Positions 1 to 14,813 are shown, counted from the stretch's first letter. The stretch: 64,000 nt of DNA from Cenococcum geophilum 1.58 (GCA_001692895.1 KV748193.1:310001-374000), one strand, 5' to 3'. Notes: generated by a model from the sequence alone, not told the origin. Made by a program: numbers and translations.

Positions 1-2302
1 ATAAGACGCCTATTATAGGCTCCATAGTAAAGAAGGGGATAAGTAAAAGACCGCTTTTAAGACCTAATACGGCCACTTTAAGTATCTAGTAATACCTTTC
101 GGGCTAGCTAATGCGCCTACAACATTCTAATTGTATATTTACAGAGCCTTAGGGGGACCAGTTAACCGCATATATATTATCCATTTAGATAATATCCCAA
201 TCCACCTAAAAGACAAGGATTAATATAAGTAACACGTCCGCGAAGTACTAGAACGTTTAGATAATTAGGGCCTGTACACTAAGGCGTTAAAGTATATCTT
301 TAATACTAAGTAGGTTAAGTTCCTAGTTTATATCGTAACGCCTATAGGTATAGTTATAGACCTAGTATAAGTATAAATAATCTAGAAGTGGCCGGAGCTA
401 AAGAGCTACTAGGATATTTAAGTATTCCTAAGCTTTGCCAATTTCTATAGGCGCTTTATTTATAACTACTCGGACGTTACCTAATACCTATTTAATTATA
501 TTATAGAAGCTTCCTAAGACCTAACCTAAGGAGTAAAAAGCTTAAAGGCCGTAAGGAAGAAAAATAAGAAAGGACTAACTAAATAGTATAAGCTATGGTC
601 ATGGCCTAAAAAGGTTTAAAAGGCCTTTTAAAAACTTCGCGTAAAGTTTACGAAAGCTCTATTACTGCGGCATTTTAACCTAGATTAGCTATTAATAATA
701 ATTACTAATATATTAAATTTTACTTTTATTAATATCCTACTGCAACCTAATAGGCATCTAGACGCTACCTAGCTCTATTAAAGACTAGTAGCATTTTATA
801 GCAGAAAATTCTAGGGACCTAAAGTTAGGTATTATACCCACGATAAGGAACTGCTGGCTATAGTTAACTACTTTAAATAGTGGCGATACTACCTTAAGCA
901 CGTAAGCTATACCACTTATATACTCTTAGATTACTATAATCTACGCTACTTTATAATTATAAAGGAGCTTATACTTTAATAAGCTAGATAGGCAAAGGAG
1001 CTTACGCGATTTAATTTTAAGATTAAATATAAGCTAGGGGAAAATAACCCTGCCAATAGACCGTTACGACGGCTAGACTATACTAAAGGCTTTAAAACGG
1101 GAGAAGGAAAATAGATAATAGATATCTTACTCCCTATATTATAGAACAAGCTCTAGGTATAGGATACTTAAGTACCTATAGCTCTATATACTAAGTCTTA
1201 GGCGGTATAAGCTCTATTAATTTCTACTAATATTTTAGCTAGTACCCGGTCCGTTACTAATAAGGGTCTAAATATACCTAGATAGGATGTCCCTAATATA
1301 TTCTCGGAACCTAGTAATACACTATCTCTAATTGCTAAGCTATCCCCTTAAATAAATAGCAAAGCTATAGAGCAATTAAAACTTAGAGCCCTGCAATAAT
1401 TAAATGACTTTAACCTTATAGCGGCCTTCCTAATATACGCGCATTAAAGAGTTATAAGATCTATAGTACTATCTAGTCTTATACTTAGAGTAGTATAGGA
1501 TAAAATAGCTTTTACCTAGGAACTATCTAAAGGGTTAACGGATCTCATCTATAAGGTATAATAGAGGGACACTTCCTATACTATTTTTAACGCGGAAGTA
1601 GACTGGAAACATAACGGAAAGAAAGCTGCTAGGCGCTATTATTAGGAACTAAACCTAATAGGCCTACTATGTAGAGGTAGTAAGGTTTAGGTACTATAAG
1701 AAGTAAATCTATAATAGAAGATTCTTATAAAGAATCACAATAATCCTCTAGGCAGCCACTATAGTTAAGCAAAAATAGTGGAATTACTTTAGCGCAAATA
1801 CTACTAGCTAAGGCTTAATTAGAAAGCAAAGAAGTATATTAGCTATTACAAAAAGTGTTAAGTATATAAGATCTATAGGTATAAGCTATAGGGTCTACTT
1901 AAATTAGTTCCCCCCGCTAGTAAGCTATAGCGATATTACGCTATAGACTTTATTACAGATCTCCCGCCATCTAAAGATAGCTAAGGACGAATATACGATT
2001 TAGTCCTTATACTTATTAATAGGTTTTTAAAGTACGTCTAATACCTTNCNNTTAATAAGANNATTAATNTATAAGNGCTNNCNAACCTAATTAAGGAGAA
2101 ATGCTTTCTTAAAGTAGATTAGCTATACTCTATTATTACTAATAGGGGCAGTGTCTTTATAAGCTAATACTAGTTAGACCTATGCTTCTATTTAAAAATA
2201 AACCACTAGTATAGTATGGCTTTCTACCTATAGATAGATAGGTAAACGGAACGCCAGAACTAGGAACTAGAGTCTTACCTATAGATATATTTAAACTACT
2301 AG
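1..2302 (+). mobile_element. Ty3/gypsy fossil A, pol part (left portion)
   Basis: This is the interior of a plus-strand gypsy-type LTR retrotransposon. Conceptual reading gives reverse transcriptase from the first bases (an MPFGL-like block and the following thumb), RNase H at about 0.65-1.1 kb, and an integrase zinc-finger and core up to about 2.3 kb. The 5' LTR and gag lie outside the window. The element is heavily RIP-mutated, with many dozens of breaks. Element B is inserted at 2302/2303, and the chromodomain end resumes at 12944. Identity as gypsy is secure; the exact family cannot be named. Confidence 0.85.
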
Positions 2303-2576
2303 TGTGGGAGGGTACGACCTCTCTAAGATAGGAAAATCACAGTGCTGTCTGTCTATCTATCAGTCGGTCGGTCAGTCGGTTGGTTAGTTGTAATTAGTTA
2401 GTAGAATAGGCAGTAAGAAAGAAAGAAAAGAGTGTATTATATCCGTCGTGCCTATTTAAGTTGTTAAAGACTCTAAGGGCTCCAGACCAATCTATATAAC
2501 TTATATAAGGCCTAGGCTCTCCCAAAGCTATGCCTAATCTAGATGTTAAATCTAGGGGCCAAATTATACCACCACA
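2303..2576 (-). repeat. LTR of gypsy B (3' copy relative to the element)
   Basis: This 274-bp copy matches 12670-12943 along its whole length. It starts TGTGGGAGGGTACG and ends ACCACCACA, giving the usual TG...CA inverted ends. All differences I could see from its partner are C/T or A/G transitions, as RIP would leave. Confidence 0.93.
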
Positions 2577-5500
2577 TACCTCCCCTACCTAAGTTGTTGT
2601 CCCCTAACGACTTCTAAAACTCTAAAACTCCTTATCTTTAAAATAAAGGCGTGGTAGGTGATTATATGCGTTCCTTGCCTTTACTATAAACCCGAGATAG
2701 TAAATAAGGAGACTCCGTTCTGGTTAAATAAGACTATTCTCGTCTACTTGGCTAAGCAGTAAGAGAGACTTTAAACTGGCGGCTCTTAGATAATATAGCT
2801 CTTTTATGCCCTTCTATTTGCTTAGTTCTATCCCATAATTCTTTAGGCAACTCTATATAACTTTATCCTTCTACAATAACTGGGGGCACTCTACTTAGAT
2901 CTACCGTAATAGCTAAAGGATTAATTCCATTATTAATGCAGTAGAAGTAAGAGCGGCTATTAAAGCGTTCTATCTTAGTTACACGCATTAGCTTAAACGT
3001 ATCTTTATAATTCTTAACGGCCCTAAGACGGTAGGAATGCATCTATTTCCTAACTTTGTTCCCGTTACTATTAAGAAAAAGGTTATAATCTTAAACTACC
3101 GCTAGAGAATCCTATTGTCGTTTACTAAGAAGGGCGTTAGATAGAGCGCTGGCAGCTATAAGCTTAACTGCTATAGAGAAGCGATATAGAATTGTGCCGT
3201 AGAGATTGGTATGTCTAGATGGCGTATAGGGCGGCGCTTTTAAATCTTGGTGCGTATCTGCTAACTCTACCTAAGTACCTCCTTTAGTAACCTTGAGGTT
3301 ATTATAATCGTCCTAAATACTAATAAACTATAGTAGCATTGTTCGCTAGGTTCCAGTTAAAGGTCCTTTTGCTCTATAAGGAAGGTAAGGCATAATTATA
3401 CGTATATCTCCTTTCTTATATAGCTAAGCTACCTAGTCGGTTACATACTTTTCTATGTCTTTAGTAGTCCAGTCTTAGTTAGAGATCTTATAAACGAATC
3501 CATCGCCCTTAGTTAATCCTCGCGCCTTAAGATCCTCCCACTATAATTCCAGGTAGTGATATATGCTGGGTAGGATAATCGTGTAGTTATCTTTAGTCTT
3601 ATTATCTAGAGAAACGCTCCCTTAAATTATATTAGCACCGCGTCCACTTTTAAGAAGCGAGGGAATATTAACGTTAATATGGCGGAAAGCTGTAGAGTCT
3701 CCTTTAACTGCGAATTTCGCATAATAAGGGTAGGAGATAAGTCGCTACTAGCTATTAGGTCTAAGGGCGCAATAGAGATAATAATACTAAGGGTCTTATC
3801 TTATTAGCTGTTGGCAGAGACCGTAAACCATTATTCTTAACTAGCCGTAATTTAGCCGCCTATTAATTAGACGCTAATAATGGCGGTATATGCGCATTTC
3901 CTTATCGATTATTATTAAGATGCTAAAATCCTACTACCATCTAAATACGTTCAAAATTACGGATCCTTCTTACTGCTATACTTCTTGGTTTTTTAGTAAT
4001 ATTATCTAATTAAGCAAAGCCTCTCTATTATAGGAAAACTTTAGCGCTAAGTTATAAATAAACTTATACGGTCCTAAGGAATCGGATAAAACTAAAGGTC
4101 TATAAGCCTTTTTAAACTAGGAGTATATAGTGGGATCAGTCTTTATAGTGCTAAGGTAGTTATAGGCGTAATATATTAAACGGAGTCTATAATACAGTGC
4201 GGCATAGTTTAAACCTTTTATCGCCAAACCTATACGTCCTCCTATTACTTAAGTATGTATCTAGCAGACCTTACATATCTCCGGATTAAAACCAGCCGCC
4301 CTATACTAGCTATGCAAGAGCTTTATAACCTCTATTAGTTTAATTTTAGTGGTTTAATTTAGGGATACCTTAAGATACACTAGTACGTTATCCTTGTAGT
4401 TACATCCTCGTTTTATATAAAGTACCGCTATAGTATCTATAGCCTCCTTAATATACTCTACATTATCTCCTAGCTTAATAATATTCTTATTAAACATTAA
4501 TTCTACTCCTAGCCCCCCTACTTCCGGGTAAGCAATTGTCAGCCCCCTTCTTAGATTCCTTCTTAATAAAGATACTGGCAGCCATAGGGGCGAGCCAATA
4601 GGCGTTCTAGCTGCGAGAATACTCTCGTTTATGGATAATAAAGGCGAGTTAACTAATATAGGCGATCCTTATTGGGACGGGCTTGGCATAATACTAACGC
4701 CTCCTCCTTAAATAGGTGTTAATAGCTAAAAGGCTAAGAGATTTATTATATTAGAAGCATACCATAAATATATTTACAGTGCGAGAGCTAAGCTCTCTCC
4801 TACTTATCTAATTCCGACATTAGTAACCTCTGGTCCTATAGTAGTCAGTCTCCTACTTCTTAGCGGTAGGTCCTTATTTAGAATAAGGAAGCTAGTTAAG
4901 TATCTTCCTAAACTATGCTTATTTACTACCTAGTTTAATATTGCCCTTCCTAATATCTTAGATGCGAGCGCAAAATTAGTCGGCTGCAGTTAAGTAATAT
5001 TCTTAATGCTACGTCCTAGATATTCGAGCCTGTTAATTAGAGCTTTATTAACTCTTACTATAACTTTAGGAAGTGGGTATATTGCGAGCTTTTAGATAGT
5101 GGAGAGGAAGTTATAGGAGACTGCGTATTTTAGCGGTCTGTTAAGAATATCTTATCCTTAGGCCTTTCGGATAGTTTCTCTAGCTTTATTACATCGGTTT
5201 CTCTAATCTTTAGCTATTTTGCTAACGTTAGAGATGTCCTTAAAGATTAATATAAATGCGTCCTTTCCTAGAGATGCTTGCAGTCCGTTATCTTGGTTAA
5301 TGAAATTAACTACTACACTAGCCGTATCTGCGTAGTTTTCTCGTAAGAGCAAAATCTTATTATAGATTTAGATAAGCACTACTTAACGCCAATTAACCGC
5401 GAAGCCTCTAACTTCCGTTAGGACGTCACTAATCTATTACTTAGCTCCTTTATAGAGGACTAATAGTCTACTAGATAAAGATATAATAAGTATACCATTA

Positions 5501-8500
5501 TTCTTAATTCTACTTAGTTTCTGCTTTAGCTAATTATAACTATCTCTAAGGTTTATTAAGGGTAAAAAGGTAAAGTTTTAAATAGGGTTTCCTAATCTAA
5601 ATAGTCTACCGAATCTAGGTAGCGGTATAGAGTTCTGCCGGCTCTAATCATTAAATGGACTAATTATGATTTTCCATACCCGGTATGAAAAATTGCTATT
5701 GGCTTAGTAAAGGCGGTAAGCGGAACTAACATCTTTATAGTAAATAATACTATGTGGTTATTCGTAAATATTCTTCTACCCTTACCTTACTGTTAATACG
5801 CATTAGATTCCTAACTAAAAAAGCAAATAAGAACGTGTAATAGAAAGAGCTTTAGGAAATACGGCAAATAAAAGGATTGCACGGCTATTATCTACATCCC
5901 CTCCCCCGCCGCAGAACTTAACTATCCCCTAGTTAAATGTTTTGTACTTAGTTCTGTTAAACAATCTTTCTAAAACGCGTACTTCTTAAACTACGCGGCG
6001 TTGCGATACTAGTGGATTTTATATATCTTTCTTAGGCTCTAGCTTTGCTATTATTTCTTATAATATAGTTCCGCCTAACTAGTTAAGCCGGTTTTCCTAG
6101 TAGACTTTAGATATCTATTATTAATAGAACCTCTTTAATCTATTTCTAGGAGTTTAATTACGGAATAGTATACCATCGAGATCCTTAATTAAGTACCATC
6201 CTTTATAAGGGTAACTCTTACGTACACGGAACGGGCCTAGCCATTTTAGATTTAACTTACAACTACTAGAATAGTCTTACTTAAGCTGCGTGTTATAAAG
6301 TATAACTATATCTCTAACCTTAAATCCGTCCTAGCGAATGCGGTAGGTGTTATTAAAGTACTCCTTATTTACTACCCTTAGTTGTCTTATACGCGCAATA
6401 GCCTCTTTTATATCTGCGTCTCTTTAGTTAAACTACTTTATATAAAGTACTAGTAGCTCTATAGTAGTCCGGACTGTTTACTAAAGTAGCGTCTACTAAG
6501 TGGGTATATAAAGTTTAATAGGAAGGACATGCTTATATCCGCATATAACTCTTACTGGTGTTATTCCCGTAGGCCACTTAATAGTTGTCCTATCTGCCCA
6601 CAAAACGGTATAAAGATTATCCAGCTATAAGCTATCTATCTTCGCCAAAGCGTCTATTATAGGTTTATGGCCTTACTCTATAAAGCCTTACGCCTAAGCG
6701 TAGTAAGCGAAAGCTATAACCCTCTTAATATTGTAGAGCTCTACAAGCGCAGCGGTAATATTAGTATTCTCTCCTCTACTATCTATAGAGAGCTGTTCGA
6801 ATACTCCCTATTAGCAGATAACATCTTTATAGAGGAACTTCACTATGCTTTTCGTATCCTTATTTTAAAGGGCCTAAGCTTTTACCTATCTAGATATATA
6901 TTCTTAAGCAATAGCCAGGTACCGGAATCTAAGACGGCTTAGAGGCATAAATATAATATCTACTGCTACTTATTATTATAAGGTAGACTCCCATATAGGG
7001 TATATTACTTCTTCTTCCTGTCCTAGCTATTACTCCTAGCATTATAGATACGACTTAATATACTATAATATCTAATCCCATAGCCCTAGCCATTAATATT
7101 AATTTAAGATCCTCTAATACGTTCCTTCTTATCTATAATATCCGCTTCGATTATAAAGGCTTTTAATAATCTCTTACTAAGCGTCCTTATTATTAACTAC
7201 CCTTCGCATTAGTATATTTTTCGATTATTAGCGGAAGAGCTATTAATCCCGCACTAGGAATTTCAGCGCATGTCGTTTAAACTTTTTAAATTTTTTAGTA
7301 TTTATTTCTTTTAGACGTTATAAGGTCACTAGCTATTTTATAATCTTCTAAGACTCCCCAGAATACGAGTCTTCTAGTAGTAAATCCGCCTCTATTTTAA
7401 CTGGGCTAGCCGTGTATTCTAAAGCACTTAGTTCGTAGTTAATGAACTCTTTAATATCTTTAGTCGGCTTATTAGGTTATTCGCCATCTAGTAGTTATTA
7501 TAATAGTCTATTAGCTAGGCTATTCTTTTTCCCTAGAATATGCCTAATATTGAAGTCCTATAACTAAATCTATGCTAGCCATCGTGTTATCAAGGCTTTT
7601 GGTAAATTGGTAGCAGTATAATTTAGTTACGCGACTAAGGTATTTATATCCGTCTTAACCGTAAAGCGGACGCCGTATAGGTACACTTAATACTTCTTTA
7701 ATGTATACAGCAATGCCTAATATTTAAGCTTTCCTAAATTATACTTCTACTCCGCTTAAGACTAGATACCGCTCTTATATTAATATAGGTAGTGATAACC
7801 TTACACGTCCAGTTGCATAAGACCGCATCCCCACCTATTCTTATATCCGTTAACGGCAAGAATAATTAGCCTAGCCCCCTTACTATAATCCAGTTAAACC
7901 AACGCGGGTACGGTAGTGATTGTATACTTTAGAGTCTTTATAGCAGTTATCTGCTCTATACCCCATATAAACAGAACGTTTACTTATAGCAGTCGGAAGA
8001 TTAGCTCTACCTTTATTATAAAGTCTTCTACCTATATTCGGTAATACACAATAACTCCTATAAAGGCTTAGGCAGATATAACGTCTTTACAATCTCTCTA
8101 GTAAATAATCTTTACGACTTTTAACTCTTCCGGATATCGCCCCTTTCCATTATAGCGGTAACCAACCACTATAATCTCGTCCTTGCAGAAATAAGACTTT
8201 ACGCCTAAGATTGTACACCTAGCTCGTTTTAAATCTGCAAGTATTCCGTTTAGCCACATAATATATTCCAGAATATATCTACGCACGCCTAAAAGGCTCT
8301 CTTCTCTATTATACATTGTCTATAGTCCTTTTACTATAATATTATCCAGAAACGGCAAGGCATAGTATAGGATATATTACTCTAGAATCTTAGTTATTGT
8401 CCTTATAAATTAGGCTACCGAATTTATTCCTTTTATAGGTACTATTATTTATTATAGAAGTCCCAGAGGTATTATAAAGGCCGTTAGGTTCCTGCTTTCT

Positions 8501-11500
8501 ATATCTAGCTCCAATTAATTATATCTAGAGAAGAAGTCCACTAGAGATATAACTTTACACCCTATAAACTCCTTAGAAAACTCATCAGCATATAGTAGCA
8601 GATTTGCGTCCCTAATAGTCACTCGGTTAATATTTATCGCCGCGTTAATTAGCTGGTACTTCTTATGTTCCTTTTTACTTACAAGAAACCATAAATTCCT
8701 ATATAGGCTTTTGTAATATTCCAAAGTCCCTTAAGCTAGTTATTCTTGTAATATATTTATTACTTCCCCTTATAGGGCTCTTGGTATAGGGAAGTTCGGC
8801 ACTTACCATACTTTATATAGTACAGTCTTAATCTTTAATAGTAGAGTTACGTCTCTGCTAACACGACCCATCTTAGAGAACTCCTATACTAGAGCCTCTT
8901 CTTAGTTAAACAACATGGCCTTAAAGATTTCTCATTCTCTTAGCTAGAGGTCCCCTATAATTACGCACTCTAATTATTCTAGCTTTAGCCGTGCACCGCG
9001 GGCTAGCTTAGTATACCACGGCTTAAGGAAATAATTATATAGACTAAGGGGCAACTCTTAAATAGACGCCTTTTGCCAACGCAAGGCCACTTCTCGCCAC
9101 TCCATTATTCCTCCTATAACCGTTCTGTCTAGTGCTAACAAATTAACTAGGCGGACCTTCTCTGCCTTTTATTTATACGCAGTTACTATACTTATAGCGT
9201 TCTATTGGGCCTTACTCCTATAGCCTTTTATTTACATTATAAATAGATCCGTCGTCTTTAATATTCAATATATAAGGGATCTAGCCTTTGCTTTAAACAC
9301 TAGCTTCTACCTTCCTCCCGAGTGCTTCTTTAGGACTTCCTTTAATATTTTGCTATTAAGCTTTCTCTATTTAGCGTTATACTCTTCTTCTTGTTAATTA
9401 CCCTATTTAGCGGATATCCAGAATAGTAAACGTCCTTATCAAAGTCGCACCTTATTTCCCTCCTCTCCGTCCTTAGCATCCTCCTTATCCTAATACGCCG
9501 GGTTATAAGTAACCCCAGATATAATCCTAGCGGTCGCACTAGTTATATATTTCCTAAACTACTGCCTATACTAATTCCTTTATCTAGTTTAAGGAATATT
9601 GTGTCCTTATAGGATATTAAGAACCTTGTTTTAACTCCGCCATCTTTTAATTAAATAATATAAGATACCTAGCCTATTATGGTTCGCTACGTTGCCAGCC
9701 TAGCCCTTACTAACTATAGCTTACTAAATATTACCTTATATAACATTTCTCCCACAGTAATAAAAGTTGTGGATATTAAGACGTCCCCTATAACTATAGC
9801 GGCTATATACACTAATCTAATAAACTTAGACTAAGTCCTATTTATAGATATTAGACGTACGCCCTATAACTATAGGGGCAGACTTAATATTAGTAAGCCG
9901 TATTATAGAGCCACACTTTCCTTAATAAGGTTAAGCTCCACTCTAAAGTTAATTAAGCACTTAACCCTTTTATCTCCTATCTATGCTTTTACCTTTAGAC
10001 ATTATTATTAAAACCGGGTAAATCCTGCTTCCCATTTAATCTAGTCTACCTCCGCAGTTGTTAGGCCAGCTTAATTAGTATAAAACGTTAGGTACGCCAA
10101 CAACGTAGATACCTTAACGCCTTCTTACTTTTATTGGTAAGGTTCTATAAGAGGTAGCGGGAGCGGCTTAAAGAATAACCTTATGACTTTAGGCATATAC
10201 ACAAGGCAGTCACTAATAGTAACTTTAATAGTTTTTAATAAGATCTTATCTGCCATTATAGTTAGGCTTAGGAGGTTCCCTTTTAATATATCTATTATCC
10301 TGACCAGCTTTAGTCGCGGTGCTTTAGCGGTCGCAATTACTTCTATTCCTTACTCTGCTTCTTTTCTTAGCTATTTAGTATAGTCTATTTTATTAGTCTC
10401 CTCATTATTTACTAGTAAATAGGGGGCCTACTACTATAGTTGTGGTGTGATTTAGATATGTCCTCCTGGTTATATATTTTAAACTATTGCTGGTTACGAA
10501 CTAGTCGGTTTTAGAGGTGGTTTTATTACCCTAACGTCTCCTCTTAGCTTCCTAAGATCGTATAACCGTATTATAGGCTATAACTAGGTTACTGCTCCTA
10601 CTAGATTAACGTATACTAACTCCACTTAGTATATATCTTCCTAGGACTTACCAAGCTCTTCTTTACTTTTAGCGCCATTACTTTCTATAAGCTCTACTAA
10701 GGACGCATTTAGTTAGATGCCTATCGCCGTTATATTGGGATTAATATTCGCATTCTGCCTTAGCCAGTCTTTAAGGAACTAAATTTAATAGCTGCTTAGT
10801 AAATATAGGAGTGGATTTCCTAGGCGCTGACGTATTCTAGTGCAGATTTGGTTATTCTCGTTTATATACAGAAACCCCTAGCTAACTAGTTCTTAGAGCT
10901 CTAGGTATTGGTTAATAAAACAATAAGGGCCTCTATATCTATAATACGTCTTATTTTATGCCTAGTATACACTAGGGTTTCCTGGTCCTCTATACCTTCC
11001 TAAACCTAGCTTATATCGCTCTCGTGGCGCCCCTTTATAGGACGGCAGCAGTCTATTGTTATTTGTTACCAGTTACAGACCTACTTATTCTTAACGCGCT
11101 AACGCCTTATTTAGGAGCTGTATATACTATATTGGGTCTTAGCAAATTCTATTAAGGAACGGCATTAAAGATATAACGCTTACTAATTTAACCGTCCCAA
11201 GATTAAGCTTCCGGAGTTAACTAGTAAGGCTCTCTAGCTTAGGGTCCGTCTCTTAGGTTATATAACGGGCACTTACCGACTTATTTAGCTAAGAGACTAT
11301 AGGCGGTTAAAGAGTAGCATCTCTCTAGTTTAATATAGCCGGCTACTGCTTACGGAATTATCTAACCAGTTAACGGAGACCTTGCTTCTTAGGGTTTATT
11401 ATTAATAAGCGGTCTGCGCCCTTATACGAATTAAGCCTATCTTCTACAGCCCTCCTTAGTAGGTGGAAGTTAAAAGACTCTTATCTATCTAGGTTAGCTC

Positions 11501-12669
11501 CTGTCTTAGTTATAGTATATTTTTAATATTTAAATAGAAGTCCTTTTGCAAACCAGTATCCTCGTTTACGGTTTTCTAAATTACTAGCTTTAGTAACCTT
11601 CTAGGAAATTAGTGTGAATTGTCTATAGTACTCGCGTATACTACTAGGTGGGTTATTCCTATATTACAGTATATATGCTTCCAAGAATTCTACCATCTTA
11701 ACTTATTAAAAGTAGTTACTTCCTTAGTAGTCTATCTAAAGCTTTCTTATAAGTTCCGTCTATCTACTAATAATAAACTTAGGCAGACTTCGGATCTAGG
11801 TCCCTATTTCATAGTCGCAATATTCTAAAAGTCCTTAATACTTCTTATCGTCCGTAACACGGTGTTAAATGTATAATCGCTTGTATTATTTAATAAATTG
11901 TAATACGTTTTATCCCGTAAAGTAAGGAGTCCCTAGAGTCCCTAGAGCTAGTATAGGCTAGGCTATAACATATACCTTATCTTATTCTATTAGTGGTTTA
12001 TTACAAGGTAACGGACTAGCAGTTTCTCCTAGGATAGGTAAGTTAACCTCCTAGTTCTTATCCTCTTTTTACTAAAGGTTATCGGTTCTAGACGTTATAG
12101 AAGTTGGGTCTAGTACCGCATCCTCTAGGTTAGGAAAACTTCATAGGTCAGCAGGCTGCCTACTTCCTTCTCCACCGTTATTATAAAATAGGCCTAGCAT
12201 CCCTAGTATTCCCTTTATCGGTCCTATTGCCATTACTCTTATAAATTTAAGGGAGGCTTATATAAATGCCAGAAGAATCGTATAGACCGTTGTAAATATA
12301 GTAAATAAAAAATTAAAGACTTCTTTCTGCTAGTCCTAATGCATTATAACCCTCTCTTTTATCCTCCGTCCTGCCGTACCCCATGCTCATATTCCCACTC
12401 CTAGTCGTCTATTCCGTCTACTATAGGTCTTAGATAACAATCTCCGAAAGTATTATTAACTTATCTTAGTAATAATAATGCCTGCGCGTACATCGCTAGT
12501 AGTTCCGTGCTTAATTTCCGCACCTATTAGTGACTTAACGGCTTCCGGTAATAGTAACTCAACAGTTTTTAGTGGCTGCAGCACGTTCCTATGCGTCTCC
12601 TGTGTATATAGCGCTAGACTTCTAATCCAAAGAGCTTGCCGTCATCCCCACGTAGAATGCCATAAAATA

Positions 12670-12943
12670 TATAGGAGGGTACGACCTCTCTAAGATAGGA
12701 AAGTCACAGTGCTGTCTGTTTGTCTATCAGTCGGTCGGTCAGTCAGTTGGTTAGTTATAATTAGTTAGTAAAACAGGCAGTAAGAAAGAAAGAAAAGAGT
12801 GTATTATGTCCGTCGTGCCTATCCGAGTTATTAAAGACTCTAAGGGCTCTAGACCAATCTATATAACTTGTATAAGGCCTAGGCTCTCCCAAAGCTATAC
12901 CTAATCTAAATATTAAATCTAGGGGCCAAATCACACCACCACA
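12670..12943 (-). repeat. LTR of gypsy B (5' copy relative to the element)
   Basis: This is the partner of 2303-2576 and also 274 bp. It begins TATAGGAGGG, where the other copy has TGTGGGAGGG (G to A changes). Being next to the gag side of a minus-strand element, it is the promoter-bearing LTR of the ancestral copy. Confidence 0.93.
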
Positions 12944-13690
12944 CTAGTAAGACAACTAGTGCGAGCTACTTCCGTACGCGGAGTATACTTATAATTTAAA
13001 GCAATATATATCGTATAAGTATGCACTAATCTAGATTGCCTATAGCGTTTAACTATTTAGGTTTAATAGTATACCTAATAATTACTGGCTAAGGCTATAT
13101 AATTAGTTATAGGATCCTATTAGGAAGTTAAAGGACATCTACTAGAGAGTATAAGGATACCTTTAGGAATGGGAGGAGTAATAAAAGTATATAAAGTAGA
13201 GCCTACAAGATACCTAAGAGTAGTAAAGACTTTGGTATAACCGCAAGCACTAAAATAAGCATTTCGGAGTAGGCGATAAGGTTCTATTACGTTTAACAAA
13301 TATTAAAACCTATCGACTATTAAAGAAGCTCAATATAAGATACCTAGGTCCCTTCTAAGTTAAGGAACGAATTGGCAAGCTAGCCTATTATCTTTAGCTA
13401 CCCCTATCTATAGCCTATATACATCCAGTGTTTTATATAAACCTACTAGAGCTATAGTATAGACCACCGCCAGAAAAGAACTTCCGTTTAGGCCCAATTA
13501 AACACCTTAAGGTAGTAGGCGAGCGGTATAAGGTTAAAGCTATACTACGCTATAAGTCTATTAAAAACAAGCTTTAATTTAAAGTTAAATAGCTAGGCTA
13601 GCCCGCTAAGGACTCTATATAGGAACTAGAGGATTATTTTAATTATTGCAAAGATATTCTAAAAGAATATTAGGACTAAGGTCCATAATC
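12944..13690 (+). mobile_element. Gypsy fossil A, integrase tail and chromodomain
   Basis: This continues element A on the far side of B. The plus strand reads as the integrase C-terminal domain and then a chromodomain, with a VKWLGWP-like core at about 13.58-13.63 kb followed by an acidic/aromatic tail. A chromodomain places A among the chromoviruses, whose integrase is steered to chromatin. It is broken by RIP. The end of the coding part is near 13690; the 3' LTR cannot be delimited because its partner is outside the window. Confidence 0.78.
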
Positions 13691-14808
13691 TATAAGTCGC
13701 AAAAAGCGCTCTAATACTACGGTGTTATCGCGACCTATAAAGAAAGCTTACAAAAAGAGTAAATAGGTTAAATTGGATATAAAACGGATAGGCTCCGGAA
13801 ACTATAGGGATAGGGCTACAGCCTAAGGTAGGATAGGTCCTTAGCCTTTTTATATATATAGCATAGAGTTAATAGGGCATTTTGCTAGAATTGTATTCCC
13901 ATTCATTAATCTATACTAGGAATATTATTTTTAGGGCTTTTAAGCCCTTTCTAAAAGCCTTATAAGGCCTTCCTAAGCACCTAATTAAGGTCCTTAATTG
14001 CTACTATATATAAGAACGAATTCTAAAAGTCTAAACTACAAATGCCTAATCTAAAAAGCCACTATGCCTTATTATTATCAGGAGTAGGATTAGTGTCCAT
14101 TAGGCTACTAAGTAATGGCTAATAAGAATAGGATCTAGATGCCTTAGTAGGTATATAAGTAGGTATAAAAATAGGGGTAGGATAATAAGGTGTAGCTAGA
14201 GTAGAGACTCTTAAACGCTTAATACTAATATTAGGTCTAAACTAATACTAACAAAGCTCTTAGGGAGTAAGCTTATAGTTAATAAAGATACACTTAAGCC
14301 CAAAATAAATAGAGACGTTAGCTAGCTAGTATAGTCTAGAACCACTAAGACCTTACTACGGCAACTATTAGTTACCTATCTGCTAGGTACCTAAAGGGTA
14401 ACCTACCTAATACTGTATTATATTATGCTCTTTTAAAACTTAACGCGTATACGCGAACTCCTTTCTATAGTAGATAGCGACCTTCTTCTCATTACCCCCA
14501 TCCTATACCTTATCCTTAGTATACTAACCTTGCTCTTATATTAGGCATTACTAACTAGCTTGTTAAGAATTATAGGCGGTATAGATAGCTATAGTATAGT
14601 CTTAAATGCGACTAAGACGTTTAGTATTAGCGCTAGAATAAAACAAAGCCTAGGTAATGTAGTAGTTAAGGATATTAAAGGATCGTCGCCACTTAGGCCT
14701 AGGCTATTAAAGCTTAAAGTTAGTAATAGAAATCTATTAAGAATAGAAAAACTCACCTTAACATAACTACCGCTCTTGGTACGTATGCATCGATTATAAG
14801 GACTAAAG
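13691..14808. other. Unassigned AT-rich sequence
   Basis: No gene is recognised. It probably holds the 3' LTR of gypsy A and older repeat debris. C-to-T wear matches the neighbours. The 14560-14766 open stretch has no recognisable similarity. Confidence 0.5.
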
Positions 14809-14813
14809 GTATT

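Larger units (their letters stand above)
2303..12943 (-). mobile_element. Ty3/gypsy LTR retrotransposon fossil B, full length
   Basis: This is a 10.6-kb element bounded by two 274-bp LTRs and read on the minus strand. Recognisable pieces are reverse transcriptase (a block resembling YRNPWFLVKKK and INRVTIRDANL at 8515-8724; the thumb/RNase H side at 8098-8316) and an integrase C-terminal region at roughly 6.0-7.0 kb (LWADRTT-like, then a KWLGPF-like segment). Gag-like sequence should occupy 9.6-12.6 kb. It inserted into element A at a (a)ctag target, seen at 2298-2302 and 12943-12947. RIP has broken it at very many places. About 3.4 kb between the integrase and the left LTR is longer than usual and is not recognised. 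Confidence 0.9.

Noticed and set aside
6667-6942. 91-codon plus-strand open frame
   Set aside because: It is the antisense shadow of the minus-strand integrase region of gypsy B.
14560-14766. 68-codon plus-strand open frame
   Set aside because: No recognisable protein, and it lies in RIP-worn sequence of unknown origin.
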